A DNA stretch of 36,433 nucleotides. It comes from Bryobacterales bacterium. Lineage in GTDB: Bacteria > Acidobacteriota > Terriglobia > Bryobacterales > Bryobacteraceae. Shown piece by piece: positions 24,701 through 31,520 of the stretch (its first letter is position 1; each line of letters starts with the position of its first letter). Position numbers and translations under genes: made by a program. The notes below the pieces were generated by a model. The model was given only the letters and a program-made list of their open reading frames with translations, did no database searches and had not been told where the DNA came from. The DNA is taken from NCBI GenBank assembly GCA_020852755.1, contig JADZAF010000148.1:1-36433 (forward strand). The letters run 5' to 3'.

Positions 24701-25166
24701 GGACCTCATTGTGGGCGGCTGGACGCTCTCGACCTTCAATACCTTCCAGGGCGGATTTCCGGTCGGTTTCGGCCTGTCGCGGAGCGCGGCGGGGACGGGC
24801 AGCGGGCGCCCGAACGCCAACGGCGATCCGTCGGCGGGCATCAGCGGACCGATCGTCAAGCGGCTGAACCGCTACTTCAATACCGACGCCTTCGCGCAGC
24901 CGGCCGACTATACCTGGGGGAACCTCAGCCCGCGGATCGGCACGGTGCGGTCGCCGGGCATGAACAACATGAACGTGACCCTCTCGAAGGACTTCCGCAT
25001 CACGGAGAGAGCCAGCGCCGAATTCCGCGCTTCCTCGTTCAATTTCCTGAACCACCCCGTGTTCTCGGGACCCAATACGACGTTCGGCAATGCGGATTTC
25101 GGCCGGGTCTCCAACCAGGTGAACCAGGGCCGCCAGACCGAGCTGGCGCTCCGCATCATCTTCTGA
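21753..25166 (+). CDS. TonB-dependent receptor, Oar-like (second of the divergent pair)
   Basis: 1137 residues from a GTG at 21753 with AGGAGG upstream. The signal peptide is short and regular (VLLRRLALVILVSVCSLTAQ). Then a CarboxypepD_reg-like domain (ATLQGTITDPSQAAVPSAT; FVAPGSYSLTVKASGFK), a plug (VVNREIIDNLPLKGHSS; VDGVANTVN; AEYGRAGGAITNIVIKSGTN), SMYEFFRSSALDANQFFPR and a barrel ending ELALRIIF. It shares architecture with the divergent receptor but little local identity, so this is not a recent duplication. It is followed after 3 nt by a Tat-exported enolase-superfamily gene, which suggests the imported ligand is, or yields, an acid sugar (inference). Outer-membrane protein. Confidence 0.93.
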   Translation: MLLRRLALVILVSVCSLTAQEFRATLQGTITDPSQAAVPSATVVLRNVQTGIEREMPTDETGHYLFQFVAPGSYSLTVKASGFKTTVREGIALSLNDNIRLDVELPLGETAETVSVVADVAVVQAESSSLGSVVNREIIDNLPLKGHSSLYMYNLATGVVGNRYWEDVRPSDTGTNVLFTANGAPLASGDVSVDGVANTVNVGRGLALSPWVPPTDAVAEMKLQMGTLPAEYGRAGGAITNIVIKSGTNELHGSMYEFFRSSALDANQFFPRGLGQKLTPYTVNTFGASIGGPVYLPKLYDGRNRTFFFFSYEGSREGNGQSTRTNVPTAKMRQGDFTEIPNTIYDPYSVQLVNGVATRTPIPGKIIPASQQDPVARNIMKYWPEPNNTPPTASTPWVQNFVQGSKWPTTRDGYVVKIDHQLTQKHQTYTRFNMGDAYFNFNYAFDGLATTGRNVVNRPNKGLAINDTYMINPRTTLDTRVGYAYGKEQQRPYSFGFDLGSLGFSPQFVNLAQYKAFPSISISGFQGLAGSGYVEQPGYTYSLQSSLSMQRSKHLFKTGTEIRLLRGNFFKNNVPAGSFSFAQASTGGPNATATTSGTGFAMASFMMGWPSGGSIFQANGVSVQNVYYGFYFQDDYRVSSRLTLNMGIRFEYESPRTERYNRTTRGFAYNTPSPLKVPGMNLTGGLLYAGVDGADRGIYDPDRNNFAPRFGFAYSLNPKTIFRGGYALSYIPLIGSVFPEGYSNTTTMVTTQDGYTPVDTLRNPFPGGLLPLVGNSQRMLTLVGQSVSFVEPSDMVPVYHNWQFNFQRELAGRTMFEVAYVGGRGIHLAAPPTDFTGAVNEQLNQFDPKYLSMGADLNKAVTNPFFGYLTGSLGGRTISQSQLLRPYPQFQGVTRNAPAFGNNVYHSVQMKLEKRMSRGVTALVAYTIAKNISDLTNAQNNYDRQAERALSDWDVPQRLTLTAAWDLPFGQKRHFGANMSRALDLIVGGWTLSTFNTFQGGFPVGFGLSRSAAGTGSGRPNANGDPSAGISGPIVKRLNRYFNTDAFAQPADYTWGNLSPRIGTVRSPGMNNMNVTLSKDFRITERASAEFRASSFNFLNHPVFSGPNTTFGNADFGRVSNQVNQGRQTELALRIIF

Positions 25167-25169
25167 CCT

Positions 25170-26438
25170 ATGGTTTCCAGGAGATCTTTTCTGGCGGCGG
25201 CCGCGGTGGCCGCCGCCCCCCGCTCCAGCCCGCTGGACGGGGTGCGCCGCGAAAACCTCAAGATCACGGATGTCCGGGTGACCCTACTCTCCTGCCGGCT
25301 TCCGCCGGGCAAGACCTGGGTGACCGGCCGGAACGAGTGCTGGAAGACGGACGCGGTGCTGGTGCAGGTGTTCACGGACAAGGGCCTGGTGGGCATCGGG
25401 GAATCCACGCAGTACGGCGGCCCGGAGCTGATCAAGAAGTTCGTCGAGGAACAGATCAAGCCGCGCCTGCTCGGCAAGAACCCCTTCGACGTCGAGCACC
25501 TGAGCTGCGTCTGGGGCAGCGCGCAATTCGGCGAACAGGTGGCCTGGGCGGGGGTGGACGCGGCCTGCTGGGACATCATCGGCAAGGCGCTCAACCAGCC
25601 CGTCTATCAACTGCTCGCCGCGGGGGGAAAGCCCAGCCCCCGGATCCGCATGTATGCGTCCGGCGGTGTCGAGTATGCCTGGTACAAGCGGCCCGAAGAC
25701 CTGATCGACGAAGCCGTGCGGCACAAAGAGGAGGGCTACACCGCCTTCAAGTTCCGCATCGGGACCGAATGGGCGGCCAGCGGCATCACCATCCGGAAGT
25801 ACGTTCCGTTTCTCTACAAGATGAGGCAGGCGGTGGGGCCGGGCTTCGACCTGATGCAGGAGTCCAACATGCGTCTGACCCTGGAGCAGTGTTTGGAACT
25901 ATGTCCGGTTTTGCGGGAACTGAAGTTTCTGTGGTTCGAGGAACCCGTCAACCGCCGGGCCGAGGGCGCCATTGAGGGCCATCTGAAGATCCGGGAAGCG
26001 CTGCGGGGAGAGGTCATGGTCTCCGGGGGCGAAACCATGGTGACCCGCTTCGACTTCAAGCCCTGGGTAGACCGGGGGGCCTACGACATCGTCCAGCCGG
26101 ACTGCAACACGACGGGGGTCAGCGAGGCGTGGCACATCGCGCGGATGGCGGGCCTGCAAGGCAGGAAATGCTGCCCGCACAACTGGCATGGAGGGCTGAC
26201 CACCATGGCCAACGCGGCGCTGGTGGCGGGAATTCCCAACCACCTGGTGCTGGAATTGAACCAGACCTTCAACCCGCTGAAGGAGGAGGTCTTCCGCGAG
26301 CCCCTGGTGGTGAAGCAGGGCTATCTGCAACTCCCTGCAAAACCGGGCTTCGGGGTGGAACTTGCGTCCGGCCTGGAGAGGAAGTTCCCGTTTGTCCCCG
26401 GGCACCACTACCGGCCGAATCCGAACCTGCCGGCTTGA
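25170..26438 (+). CDS. Tat-exported enolase-superfamily protein (mandelate racemase/muconate lactonising type)
   Basis: 422 residues. The N-terminus SRRSFLAAAAVAAA is a Tat signal, giving a periplasmic enzyme. The capping domain (about 30-150) is followed by a barrel with KFR (194-196), metal ligands E231 (in ESN where Asp is usual), E257 (in FEEP) and E288 (in GGE), then D311 and H337 (PHNWHG) as the mandelate-racemase-like His/Asp dyad. Such enzymes abstract a proton alpha to a carboxylate, most often as acid-sugar dehydratases. Substrate is not predictable. It starts 3 nt after the TonB receptor stop and is almost certainly co-transcribed. A strong hairpin follows. Confidence 0.88.
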   Translation: MVSRRSFLAAAAVAAAPRSSPLDGVRRENLKITDVRVTLLSCRLPPGKTWVTGRNECWKTDAVLVQVFTDKGLVGIGESTQYGGPELIKKFVEEQIKPRLLGKNPFDVEHLSCVWGSAQFGEQVAWAGVDAACWDIIGKALNQPVYQLLAAGGKPSPRIRMYASGGVEYAWYKRPEDLIDEAVRHKEEGYTAFKFRIGTEWAASGITIRKYVPFLYKMRQAVGPGFDLMQESNMRLTLEQCLELCPVLRELKFLWFEEPVNRRAEGAIEGHLKIREALRGEVMVSGGETMVTRFDFKPWVDRGAYDIVQPDCNTTGVSEAWHIARMAGLQGRKCCPHNWHGGLTTMANAALVAGIPNHLVLELNQTFNPLKEEVFREPLVVKQGYLQLPAKPGFGVELASGLERKFPFVPGHHYRPNPNLPA

Positions 26439-26443
26439 AAGGG

Positions 26444-26477
26444 CGCCGGCCCGCTCCTCCGTGGGCGCGGGCCGGCG
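26444..26477. terminator. GC-rich hairpin between convergent genes
   Basis: An 11-bp perfect stem: CGCCGGCCCGC (26444-26454) pairs with GCGGGCCGGCG (26467-26477), 12-nt loop. It lies between the convergent stops of the enolase-superfamily gene (26438) and the FmdB gene (26483). No T run on either side. Confidence 0.6.
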
Positions 26478-26482
26478 GCAGA

Positions 26483-26647
26483 TCAGCTCTTCCTGGAAGT
26501 CACGGCGGAGAAGGCCGCCACTTCCTGGTGGACCTTCTCGCTCCCGCAATCGGGGCACTTGATCCCACCCTTGTCGAGATCGGCCATGTGCAGGACAAGG
26601 GTGAAGTTCTTACGGCACTGTTCACAGAAGAACACGTAGTAAGGCAT
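26483..26647 (-). CDS. FmdB-family zinc-ribbon protein
   Basis: 54 residues. Starts MPYYVFFCEQC and carries two cysteine pairs (CEQC and CPDC) that form a zinc ribbon, the FmdB/putative regulatory protein pattern. The function of bacterial FmdB proteins is poorly known; a regulatory or protein-interaction role is usually assumed. The start is secure: GGGAGG lies 6 nt upstream of the ATG at 26647, and the frame upstream of it (open to 27085) is only a shadow of the regulator gene. A TAGAAT box lies at 26670-26675. The C-terminus (SAVTSRKS) is short and polar. It is divergent from the TrmB-type regulator. Confidence 0.88.
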   Translation of the reverse strand: MPYYVFFCEQCRKNFTLVLHMADLDKGGIKCPDCGSEKVHQEVAAFSAVTSRKS

Positions 26648-26669
26648 CCTGTCCTCCCTTCCTGCCCGT

Positions 26670-26675
26670 ATTCTA
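26670..26675 (-). promoter_or_regulatory. -10-like box of the FmdB gene
   Basis: TAGAAT on the minus strand, 22 nt before the ATG. Same hexamer as upstream of the Gfo/Idh/MocA gene at 5752-5757. Confidence 0.4.
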
Positions 26676-26770
26676 GTCGAGGACGGCGCCGGTTTCCAGT
26701 GGCCGGCCGGGGCGGTAGCGAGCGGCGATTTTCCAGTGTAAATTACCTGCCCCTCCGGCTGTGTGTTTAG

Positions 26771-26776
26771 TATACT
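26771..26776 (+). promoter_or_regulatory. -10-like box of the TrmB-type regulator gene
   Basis: TATACT ending 9 nt before the ATG at 26786. The predicted transcript would begin within about 3 nt of the start codon, so the message is probably leaderless. Confidence 0.45.
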
Positions 26777-26785
26777 TGCAGGGCG

Positions 26786-27625
26786 ATGAGCGAAGAATTG
26801 CCCGAAGTCGAATTTCAGCGCTTCTGGCGCAGACTGCAGCAGCTGGGCCTGAACGCTTACGAGGCGCGCTCCTACCTGGTGCTGCTGGGCCATCCGCGCT
26901 TCAAAGCCCTGGAACTGGCGGCCCGGGCGCACGTTCCGCGGCAAAAGATTTACGACGTCCTGGACAGCCTGCTGGAGAAGGGATTCGCGCAGGTGGTTCA
27001 GGAGAAGACCAAGCTTTTCTCCGCGGTCGAACCCAGCCTGGCTATCCCCGGCTTCATGGCCCGCAAGCGCCACAGCATGGAGCACGCCCTGACCGACCAG
27101 GGGCGCATCGGGAACGCGCTGGTGGACGATCTCAAGGAGGTCTACTCAGAGGGGCAGGGCGGGCGGGGAACCCTGGATTTCCTGCGCATCGTGACCGATC
27201 CTTCGCAGACCGGCGCCGAGTACCGGAAGATGCTGTCGGAGGTGGCCTCGGAGTACCTGGAATTCTCGCGGCCGCCTTACGCGGTGGATCCGCTAGGCGA
27301 GCAACTGGTCAAGCAGGCCCGCCTGCGCGGCGTCTGCTGCCGGATCCTGCTGGAGGCCACCAGCTGGGATCAGGAGCACCGGCAGAGCCTGGAGGAGTAT
27401 GCCGCCGCGGGGGTAGAGGTCCGACAGGTGGACTCGCTGCCGATGAAGCTGGCGGTGTTCGACGGCCGGGAGGGGCTGATCGCGCTGCTCGACCCGGTGA
27501 TCACGCGGCCCACCTGGACCGCGGTGGTCTTCAACCACGAAGGCATGGGACAGGCGATGAAAGGCCTCTTCGAGGAGTACTGGCGGCGGGGCCGCGGCAT
27601 GGCTCCGGAACCGGCGGGGCCGTAA
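26786..27625 (+). CDS. TrmB-family transcriptional regulator
   Basis: 279 residues. An N-terminal winged helix-turn-helix (about 20-75: LGLNAYEARSYLVLLGH, ELAARAHVPRQKIYDVLDSLLEKGF) matches TrmB. The C-terminal part (about 120-270) has the PLD-like effector-domain feel of TrmB proteins (LKLAVFDGREGLIALLDP is close to the usual strand pattern). TrmB regulators are best known from archaea, where they sense sugars; bacterial members occur more rarely. Possible targets are the sugar-utilisation genes on either side, such as the TonB receptor/enolase pair upstream or the PEP-CTERM/BNR genes downstream (inference). It appears to have a leaderless start. Confidence 0.85.
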   Translation: MSEELPEVEFQRFWRRLQQLGLNAYEARSYLVLLGHPRFKALELAARAHVPRQKIYDVLDSLLEKGFAQVVQEKTKLFSAVEPSLAIPGFMARKRHSMEHALTDQGRIGNALVDDLKEVYSEGQGGRGTLDFLRIVTDPSQTGAEYRKMLSEVASEYLEFSRPPYAVDPLGEQLVKQARLRGVCCRILLEATSWDQEHRQSLEEYAAAGVEVRQVDSLPMKLAVFDGREGLIALLDPVITRPTWTAVVFNHEGMGQAMKGLFEEYWRRGRGMAPEPAGP

Positions 27626-27732
27626 GCTGCCGCTGGTCCCGGCGTGTGGCGCCGCAGGTTCTCAGGCCCACGCGGGACACGCCCGCCGCCGCAGGCGCCG
27701 GCCGGTGTGCGGCAGGGCTCGCATCCCGGCGG

Positions 27733-28398
27733 TCAGGAACGCCGGCGCAACCAGAGCAGGGCCGCCAGACCGCCGCCCAACAGCGCGAACGTTCCCGGTT
27801 CCGGAACCAGCTTTTCCAGGCTGATGTCGTCGAAGGCGATCTGATCGGCCGAGCCGGAGAAGTTCACCGAACGGGCGATGCCGGAGAAATTCACCGCGAC
27901 GTGGGCCCAGCAATTGAATAGTCCGGCCGGGTCGCCTCCGCAGGTGGTGCCGGTGACCGGCAGGTTCAGGGCAGCCAACTGGATTCCGGTTCCGTCCAGG
28001 CCGCTCCACACGGTGACCGAGCCTCCGACGTTCGCCGCGGCGTAGTATAGCGAGAGAGCGGTAGTGAAGCCGGGCAGCACGTTCATGATCACGCCGGGGC
28101 CTTGGGCGAAGAAGGCTACGCTGCTGGGGGAGGGCTCGTTGGCGAAGTTGCCGGCGCCCCCGGCATCGGCATCGATGGAGACCAGCGATTGTGCTCCGAA
28201 TTGAACATTGTAGTCAGGGCCGGGACCGCTCCCGAAACCTCCCAATCCGCCGTCGTAGAAGTCCAGGATCGGCTCACCGCTCAGCAGGCCCTCGAAGTCC
28301 AGCACAATCGGGCCGGCAGCAGCGGGTGCGGCCAGAAGGCCCAGTGCGGCCACACTCAGAAACGCAAGCAAGGACAGGCTCGGTTTTCGCTCGGACAT
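27733..28398 (-). CDS. PEP-CTERM sorting-domain secreted protein
   Basis: 221 residues from the ATG at 28398, which has AGGAGG 6 nt upstream; an ATG 39 nt further back is less likely. Signal peptide (KPSLSLLAFLSVAALGLLAAPAAAG), then a beta-rich region starting IVLDFEGL with ISLEKL near the end. The C-terminus is a textbook PEP-CTERM tag: VPEPGTFALLGGGLAALLWLRRRS (PEP motif, hydrophobic helix, arginine cluster). Such proteins are processed by an exosortase (EpsH/XrtA type) and often sit in the extracellular matrix. No exosortase gene lies in the window. The middle part has the look of a carbohydrate-binding beta-sandwich but no named domain. A Cys pair (TTCGGDPAGLFNC) may form a disulfide. Confidence 0.9.
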   Translation of the reverse strand: MSERKPSLSLLAFLSVAALGLLAAPAAAGPIVLDFEGLLSGEPILDFYDGGLGGFGSGPGPDYNVQFGAQSLVSIDADAGGAGNFANEPSPSSVAFFAQGPGVIMNVLPGFTTALSLYYAAANVGGSVTVWSGLDGTGIQLAALNLPVTGTTCGGDPAGLFNCWAHVAVNFSGIARSVNFSGSADQIAFDDISLEKLVPEPGTFALLGGGLAALLWLRRRS

Positions 28399-28585
28399 CA
28401 GCATCCTCCTCAAAATCGTTCTCAACAGGTTTCGCATCCGCGTGTCACACGGGACATCACAACCGTAAGCAGGAGCGGCGCGTAATTGCTTTTCATCTTA
28501 ACCTCGGATTCCGCGGCGGACAACAGTTTATTCCAGCAGGCCCGAAAAACCCGGTACTATCAGTCACAAATGTAATTACAGCTAT

Positions 28586-30016
28586 ATGAATAGAGTAGTG
28601 AGTATTACTATTCAAGCGATCCGCAGTTGCTGCCTTTCAGTGAAGCCGGACACGTTGAGGGGCATAAGTTACACAGCGATGGCGGTTGCGGTCTTGACCC
28701 TGCCGGCGCTTTCTTCCGACGCGAGGGTGGTCTTCCATGACGACGGCGGCTGGTGCTGGTATCAGGACGAGCGGGTGATCGTGCATGACGGGAAGCTTCT
28801 CATCGGCTCGGTGGCTTCCGGGATTCGCGAACCGGAGCGCAGGGGCGCGGTGGAGGCCACGGAGTACGACCTGGCAACCGGGGCGAAACGCACAGCCGTC
28901 CTGCACCGCCCGGCCACGCCCGAGGAGCGCCGCCGCTGGATGGACGATCACAACACCCCCGCCTTCGTCGTCCGCCCGGACGGGCGCATCCTGGCCCTGT
29001 ACTCGCAGCACGGCCGGGAGGAGAAGATCTACTACCGCATCTCGGAACGCCCTCGCGACGGCACGGCCTGGGGAGAGGAGCGGGTGTTCATTCCCTCGGC
29101 GGCGTCGCGCGTGACTTACACCAACCTCCACTGGCTGGCCCGCGAGAACGAGGGAAAGGGCCGCCTGTACAACTTCTTCCGGGGACTGGACGCCAGCAAC
29201 AAGCCTTCCTTCGCCTGGTCCGAGGATGGCGGTGAAAGGTGGAAAACGGGCAATATCGTGATCGACGTGCCTGCACGGTTCCGGCACCGCCCCTACGTCA
29301 AGTACGCCTCCAACGGCAAAGACACGGTGCACTTCGCATACACGGACGGGCATCCGCGCGACTTCGATAACAGCATCTACCACGCGTTCTACCGGGACGG
29401 AAAGCTGCATCGCTCCGACGGTACGGTGATTCGCAGCCTGAGCGAGGGTCTGGGGGCGCCGGAAGAGGGAACCCGCGTGTTTGCGGGCGATGCCGCCAGC
29501 GTGGCCTGGATCAGCGACCTGCACCTCGACCGCAAGGGCAATCCCTACCTGGCTTTCTCCGTACAGAAAGACTCGGCGGGCATGGCCCCGGGGACCGGGG
29601 GCGCGGACCACCGCTACCGGTACGCGCGCTGGGACGGCAGGCGCTGGCGGTGCGAGGAGATCGCCCACGCCGGCACGCGCCTCTACCCCGGCGAGGATGA
29701 CTACACGGGAAACATCGCGCTGGACCCGCACGATCCGGACGTCGTCTATATCTCGACCAACGCCGATCCGGAGGCGGGCAGTCCGCTCCTCAGCCGGGCC
29801 GACGGGCAGCGCCACTGGGAAATCCACCGCGGGGTGCGGCGCGAAGCGGGCGGCTGGCGGTTCACGCCTCTGACCCGCGATTCCACGGCGGACAACATCC
29901 GCCCGGTCGTGCCTATCTGGGAAGGCGGGCGCTACGTGCTGCTGTGGCTGCGCGGCCAGATGCGGACCTATACGGACTACCGTTTCGAAATCGTGGGCCT
30001 GACCGGCCGCCGGTAG
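28586..30016 (+). CDS. Secreted BNR_4-family beta-propeller protein
   Basis: 476 residues from the ATG at 28586; ATG 28679 (MAVAVLTLPALSSDA) is an alternative and the true start is uncertain. After a probable signal region comes HDDGGWCWYQDERVIVHDGKL, the classic opening of the BNR_4 (Asp-box-like propeller) family. The motif WMDDHNTPAFVVRPDGRILALYSQHG follows with conserved His and Asn. Further blades include FAYTDGHPRDFDNSIYHAF and SDLHLDRKGNPYLAFS. BNR_4 proteins include ulvan and other polysaccharide lyases (PL24/PL25-type), so glycan cleavage is plausible, but I cannot name the substrate. It is divergent from the PEP-CTERM gene (187 bp gap) and convergent with the Tat-lipoprotein enolase-superfamily gene. 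Confidence 0.75.
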   Translation: MNRVVSITIQAIRSCCLSVKPDTLRGISYTAMAVAVLTLPALSSDARVVFHDDGGWCWYQDERVIVHDGKLLIGSVASGIREPERRGAVEATEYDLATGAKRTAVLHRPATPEERRRWMDDHNTPAFVVRPDGRILALYSQHGREEKIYYRISERPRDGTAWGEERVFIPSAASRVTYTNLHWLARENEGKGRLYNFFRGLDASNKPSFAWSEDGGERWKTGNIVIDVPARFRHRPYVKYASNGKDTVHFAYTDGHPRDFDNSIYHAFYRDGKLHRSDGTVIRSLSEGLGAPEEGTRVFAGDAASVAWISDLHLDRKGNPYLAFSVQKDSAGMAPGTGGADHRYRYARWDGRRWRCEEIAHAGTRLYPGEDDYTGNIALDPHDPDVVYISTNADPEAGSPLLSRADGQRHWEIHRGVRREAGGWRFTPLTRDSTADNIRPVVPIWEGGRYVLLWLRGQMRTYTDYRFEIVGLTGRR

Positions 30017-30032
30017 GCGGGGACAGATGGCC

Positions 30033-30051
30033 AAGGATAGCTGCAATCCTT
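30033..30051 (+). terminator. Small hairpin downstream of the BNR_4 gene
   Basis: AAGGAT (30033-30038) pairs with ATCCTT (30046-30051), 7-nt loop, 17 nt after the stop codon. No T tract; possible weak terminator. Confidence 0.3.
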
Positions 30052-30080
30052 CGGAGGGGAGATGTGAGCGAACAGCGGTC

Positions 30081-30116
30081 GGCGCTCAGCTTTTTGGATT
30101 GCCGAAGCTGATCGCC
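30081..30116. terminator. 12-bp inverted repeat between convergent genes
   Basis: GGCGCTCAGCTT (30081-30092) pairs with AAGCTGATCGCC (30105-30116) with one mismatch and a 12-nt loop. It sits between the BNR_4 stop (30016) and the enolase-superfamily stop (30160), the expected place for a bidirectional terminator. It is unrelated in sequence to the three long palindromes. Confidence 0.6.
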
Positions 30117-30159
30117 AAATGCTGAGTGCTGACAGCTTGCCCCTTTTGCGAAGTAGAAT

Positions 30160-31416
30160 CTACACCTCCACCGCGCCCTTCAAGAGCCCGGCCAGGTCCT
30201 TGATGCCCACCCCGGGACCTGACGGCAGTGACATTCTGCCGTCCTTCACGGTGATCGGCGGATCGAACCAGGTTCCGTACTTCGCGGTTCCCAGCTTGTA
30301 TTCCTGGTAGCGGCCGACGTCCGCGACACAGGAAACGAAGTGCAGCATGTAGACGAAGCCGAACCCGCCCGAGATGTGAACGGTAGTGGGCATTCCGGCG
30401 GCGGCGGCCATCCGCGCCACCCGGACCGAGCGGATCATGCCGCCGTAATAGTAGAGATCCGGCTGCACGATGTCCACGCCGCGGTTCAGGATCATCCAGC
30501 GGAAGCGCCAGTCGCTGGACTCCTGCTCGCCGCCCGCCACCGGGATGGCCAGCCTGTCGGCCACCACCTTGGTGTCCTCCAGGTGATCGAACGGGCAGGG
30601 CTCCTCGTAGTAGACCGCCTTCACGTCTTCGAGCATGCGGCCGACTTCAACCGCCTGGGGCGGATCGTAGGAGCTGTTCGAATCCGCATGGATGTCGATG
30701 GAGTCGCCCAAGGTCTTGCGCGCCAGCGGAATGAGCGTGCGAGTGCGGCCCGGCAGGGCGTCCGCGTTACGGCTCATGCGCCCGCCCACGCGGAATTTCA
30801 CAGCCCGCGCGCCGGACCGTTCCAGCAGTTCCTGCAGGTATTCGACCTCCTGTTGGGGCGTCGTGTCGCGGCGTCCGCTGGCCGCGTAGAACGCCACCTC
30901 CTTACGCACGATGTCACCCAGCAGGGCGCCCATGGGTTGGGCAGCGACGCGCCCCAGCAGGTCCAGGATGGCGAACTCGGCCCAGGCCTGCGGGCTCCAC
31001 AAGGCCAGCCCGTAAAGCTTGTAGTTGCTCTGCCAGCGGTACAACTCCCAGAGCAGGTTCTCCAGGTCGCGCGCGTCCTTGCCGATGAAGAACGGCGCGA
31101 CGAGCTGTTTGAAGATCTTGTCCAGGTATTCGGCCCGGGGCGGATTGGCCAGCGAGACGCCTTCCGCGCCGTCCCTGGATCGCACGTGGATCAGGTACTC
31201 GCGGTCCTTGCGCAGGAGCTTCATCGAGTCGATGATCACCGGCGATTTCAGCCCCTGGACCCGCAGGACCGGCGCCGCCGCGGCGCGGTCCACGCTCTCG
31301 GCGCTGACGTCCGCGGCTCCGACGGTTTCACCGCGCGGGCCGCCGGCGCAGGCAGCGAGTCCCAGGGCTCCCGTTCCCGCCGCACCGGAAAGGAAACTAC
31401 GCCGCTTCCACCGCAT
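30160..31416 (-). CDS. Tat-lipoprotein enolase-superfamily enzyme (acid-sugar dehydratase-like)
   Basis: 418 residues. The N-terminus has KRRSFLSGAAG followed by lipobox LAAC (C23), so it looks like a Tat-exported lipoprotein anchored in a membrane facing the periplasm. This is unusual for the enolase superfamily, which is mostly cytosolic. The barrel keeps all residues: KFR (207-209), metal ligands D245 (in ADSN), E271 (YEEP) and E297 (GGEQE), D320 and H347 (TTVHIS) as the His/Asp dyad. This is the mandelate-racemase subgroup, whose members are mainly acid-sugar dehydratases. A perfect AAGGAGGTGA ribosome-binding site precedes the ATG. Low similarity to the other family member at 25170 suggests a different substrate. 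Confidence 0.87.
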   Translation of the reverse strand: MRWKRRSFLSGAAGTGALGLAACAGGPRGETVGAADVSAESVDRAAAAPVLRVQGLKSPVIIDSMKLLRKDREYLIHVRSRDGAEGVSLANPPRAEYLDKIFKQLVAPFFIGKDARDLENLLWELYRWQSNYKLYGLALWSPQAWAEFAILDLLGRVAAQPMGALLGDIVRKEVAFYAASGRRDTTPQQEVEYLQELLERSGARAVKFRVGGRMSRNADALPGRTRTLIPLARKTLGDSIDIHADSNSSYDPPQAVEVGRMLEDVKAVYYEEPCPFDHLEDTKVVADRLAIPVAGGEQESSDWRFRWMILNRGVDIVQPDLYYYGGMIRSVRVARMAAAAGMPTTVHISGGFGFVYMLHFVSCVADVGRYQEYKLGTAKYGTWFDPPITVKDGRMSLPSGPGVGIKDLAGLLKGAVEV

Positions 31417-31422
31417 ACCGGC

Positions 31423-31432
31423 TCACCTCCTT
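31423..31432 (-). promoter_or_regulatory. Full-consensus ribosome-binding site
   Basis: AAGGAGGTGA, an uninterrupted match to the 16S rRNA 3' end, about 6 nt before the ATG at 31416. Most other genes here have weak or no Shine-Dalgarno, so this gene is probably translated strongly. Confidence 0.75.
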
Positions 31433-31520
31433 GAAGGCAGTAGTCCAATCTACACCGTGCCCCGCGGTTTTGTCAGCCGGTTTGCGGCGGTCGGTGCTAG
31501 CATGGCACCGAGGCAGCCCG

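Noticed and set aside
23490..25055. 521-codon minus-strand open frame
   Set aside because: Antisense to the barrel region of the second TonB receptor; same biased composition.
27626..27732. Small gene or terminator between the TrmB-type and PEP-CTERM genes
   Set aside because: GC-rich spacer with no ribosome-binding site, no convincing hairpin and no coding signal.
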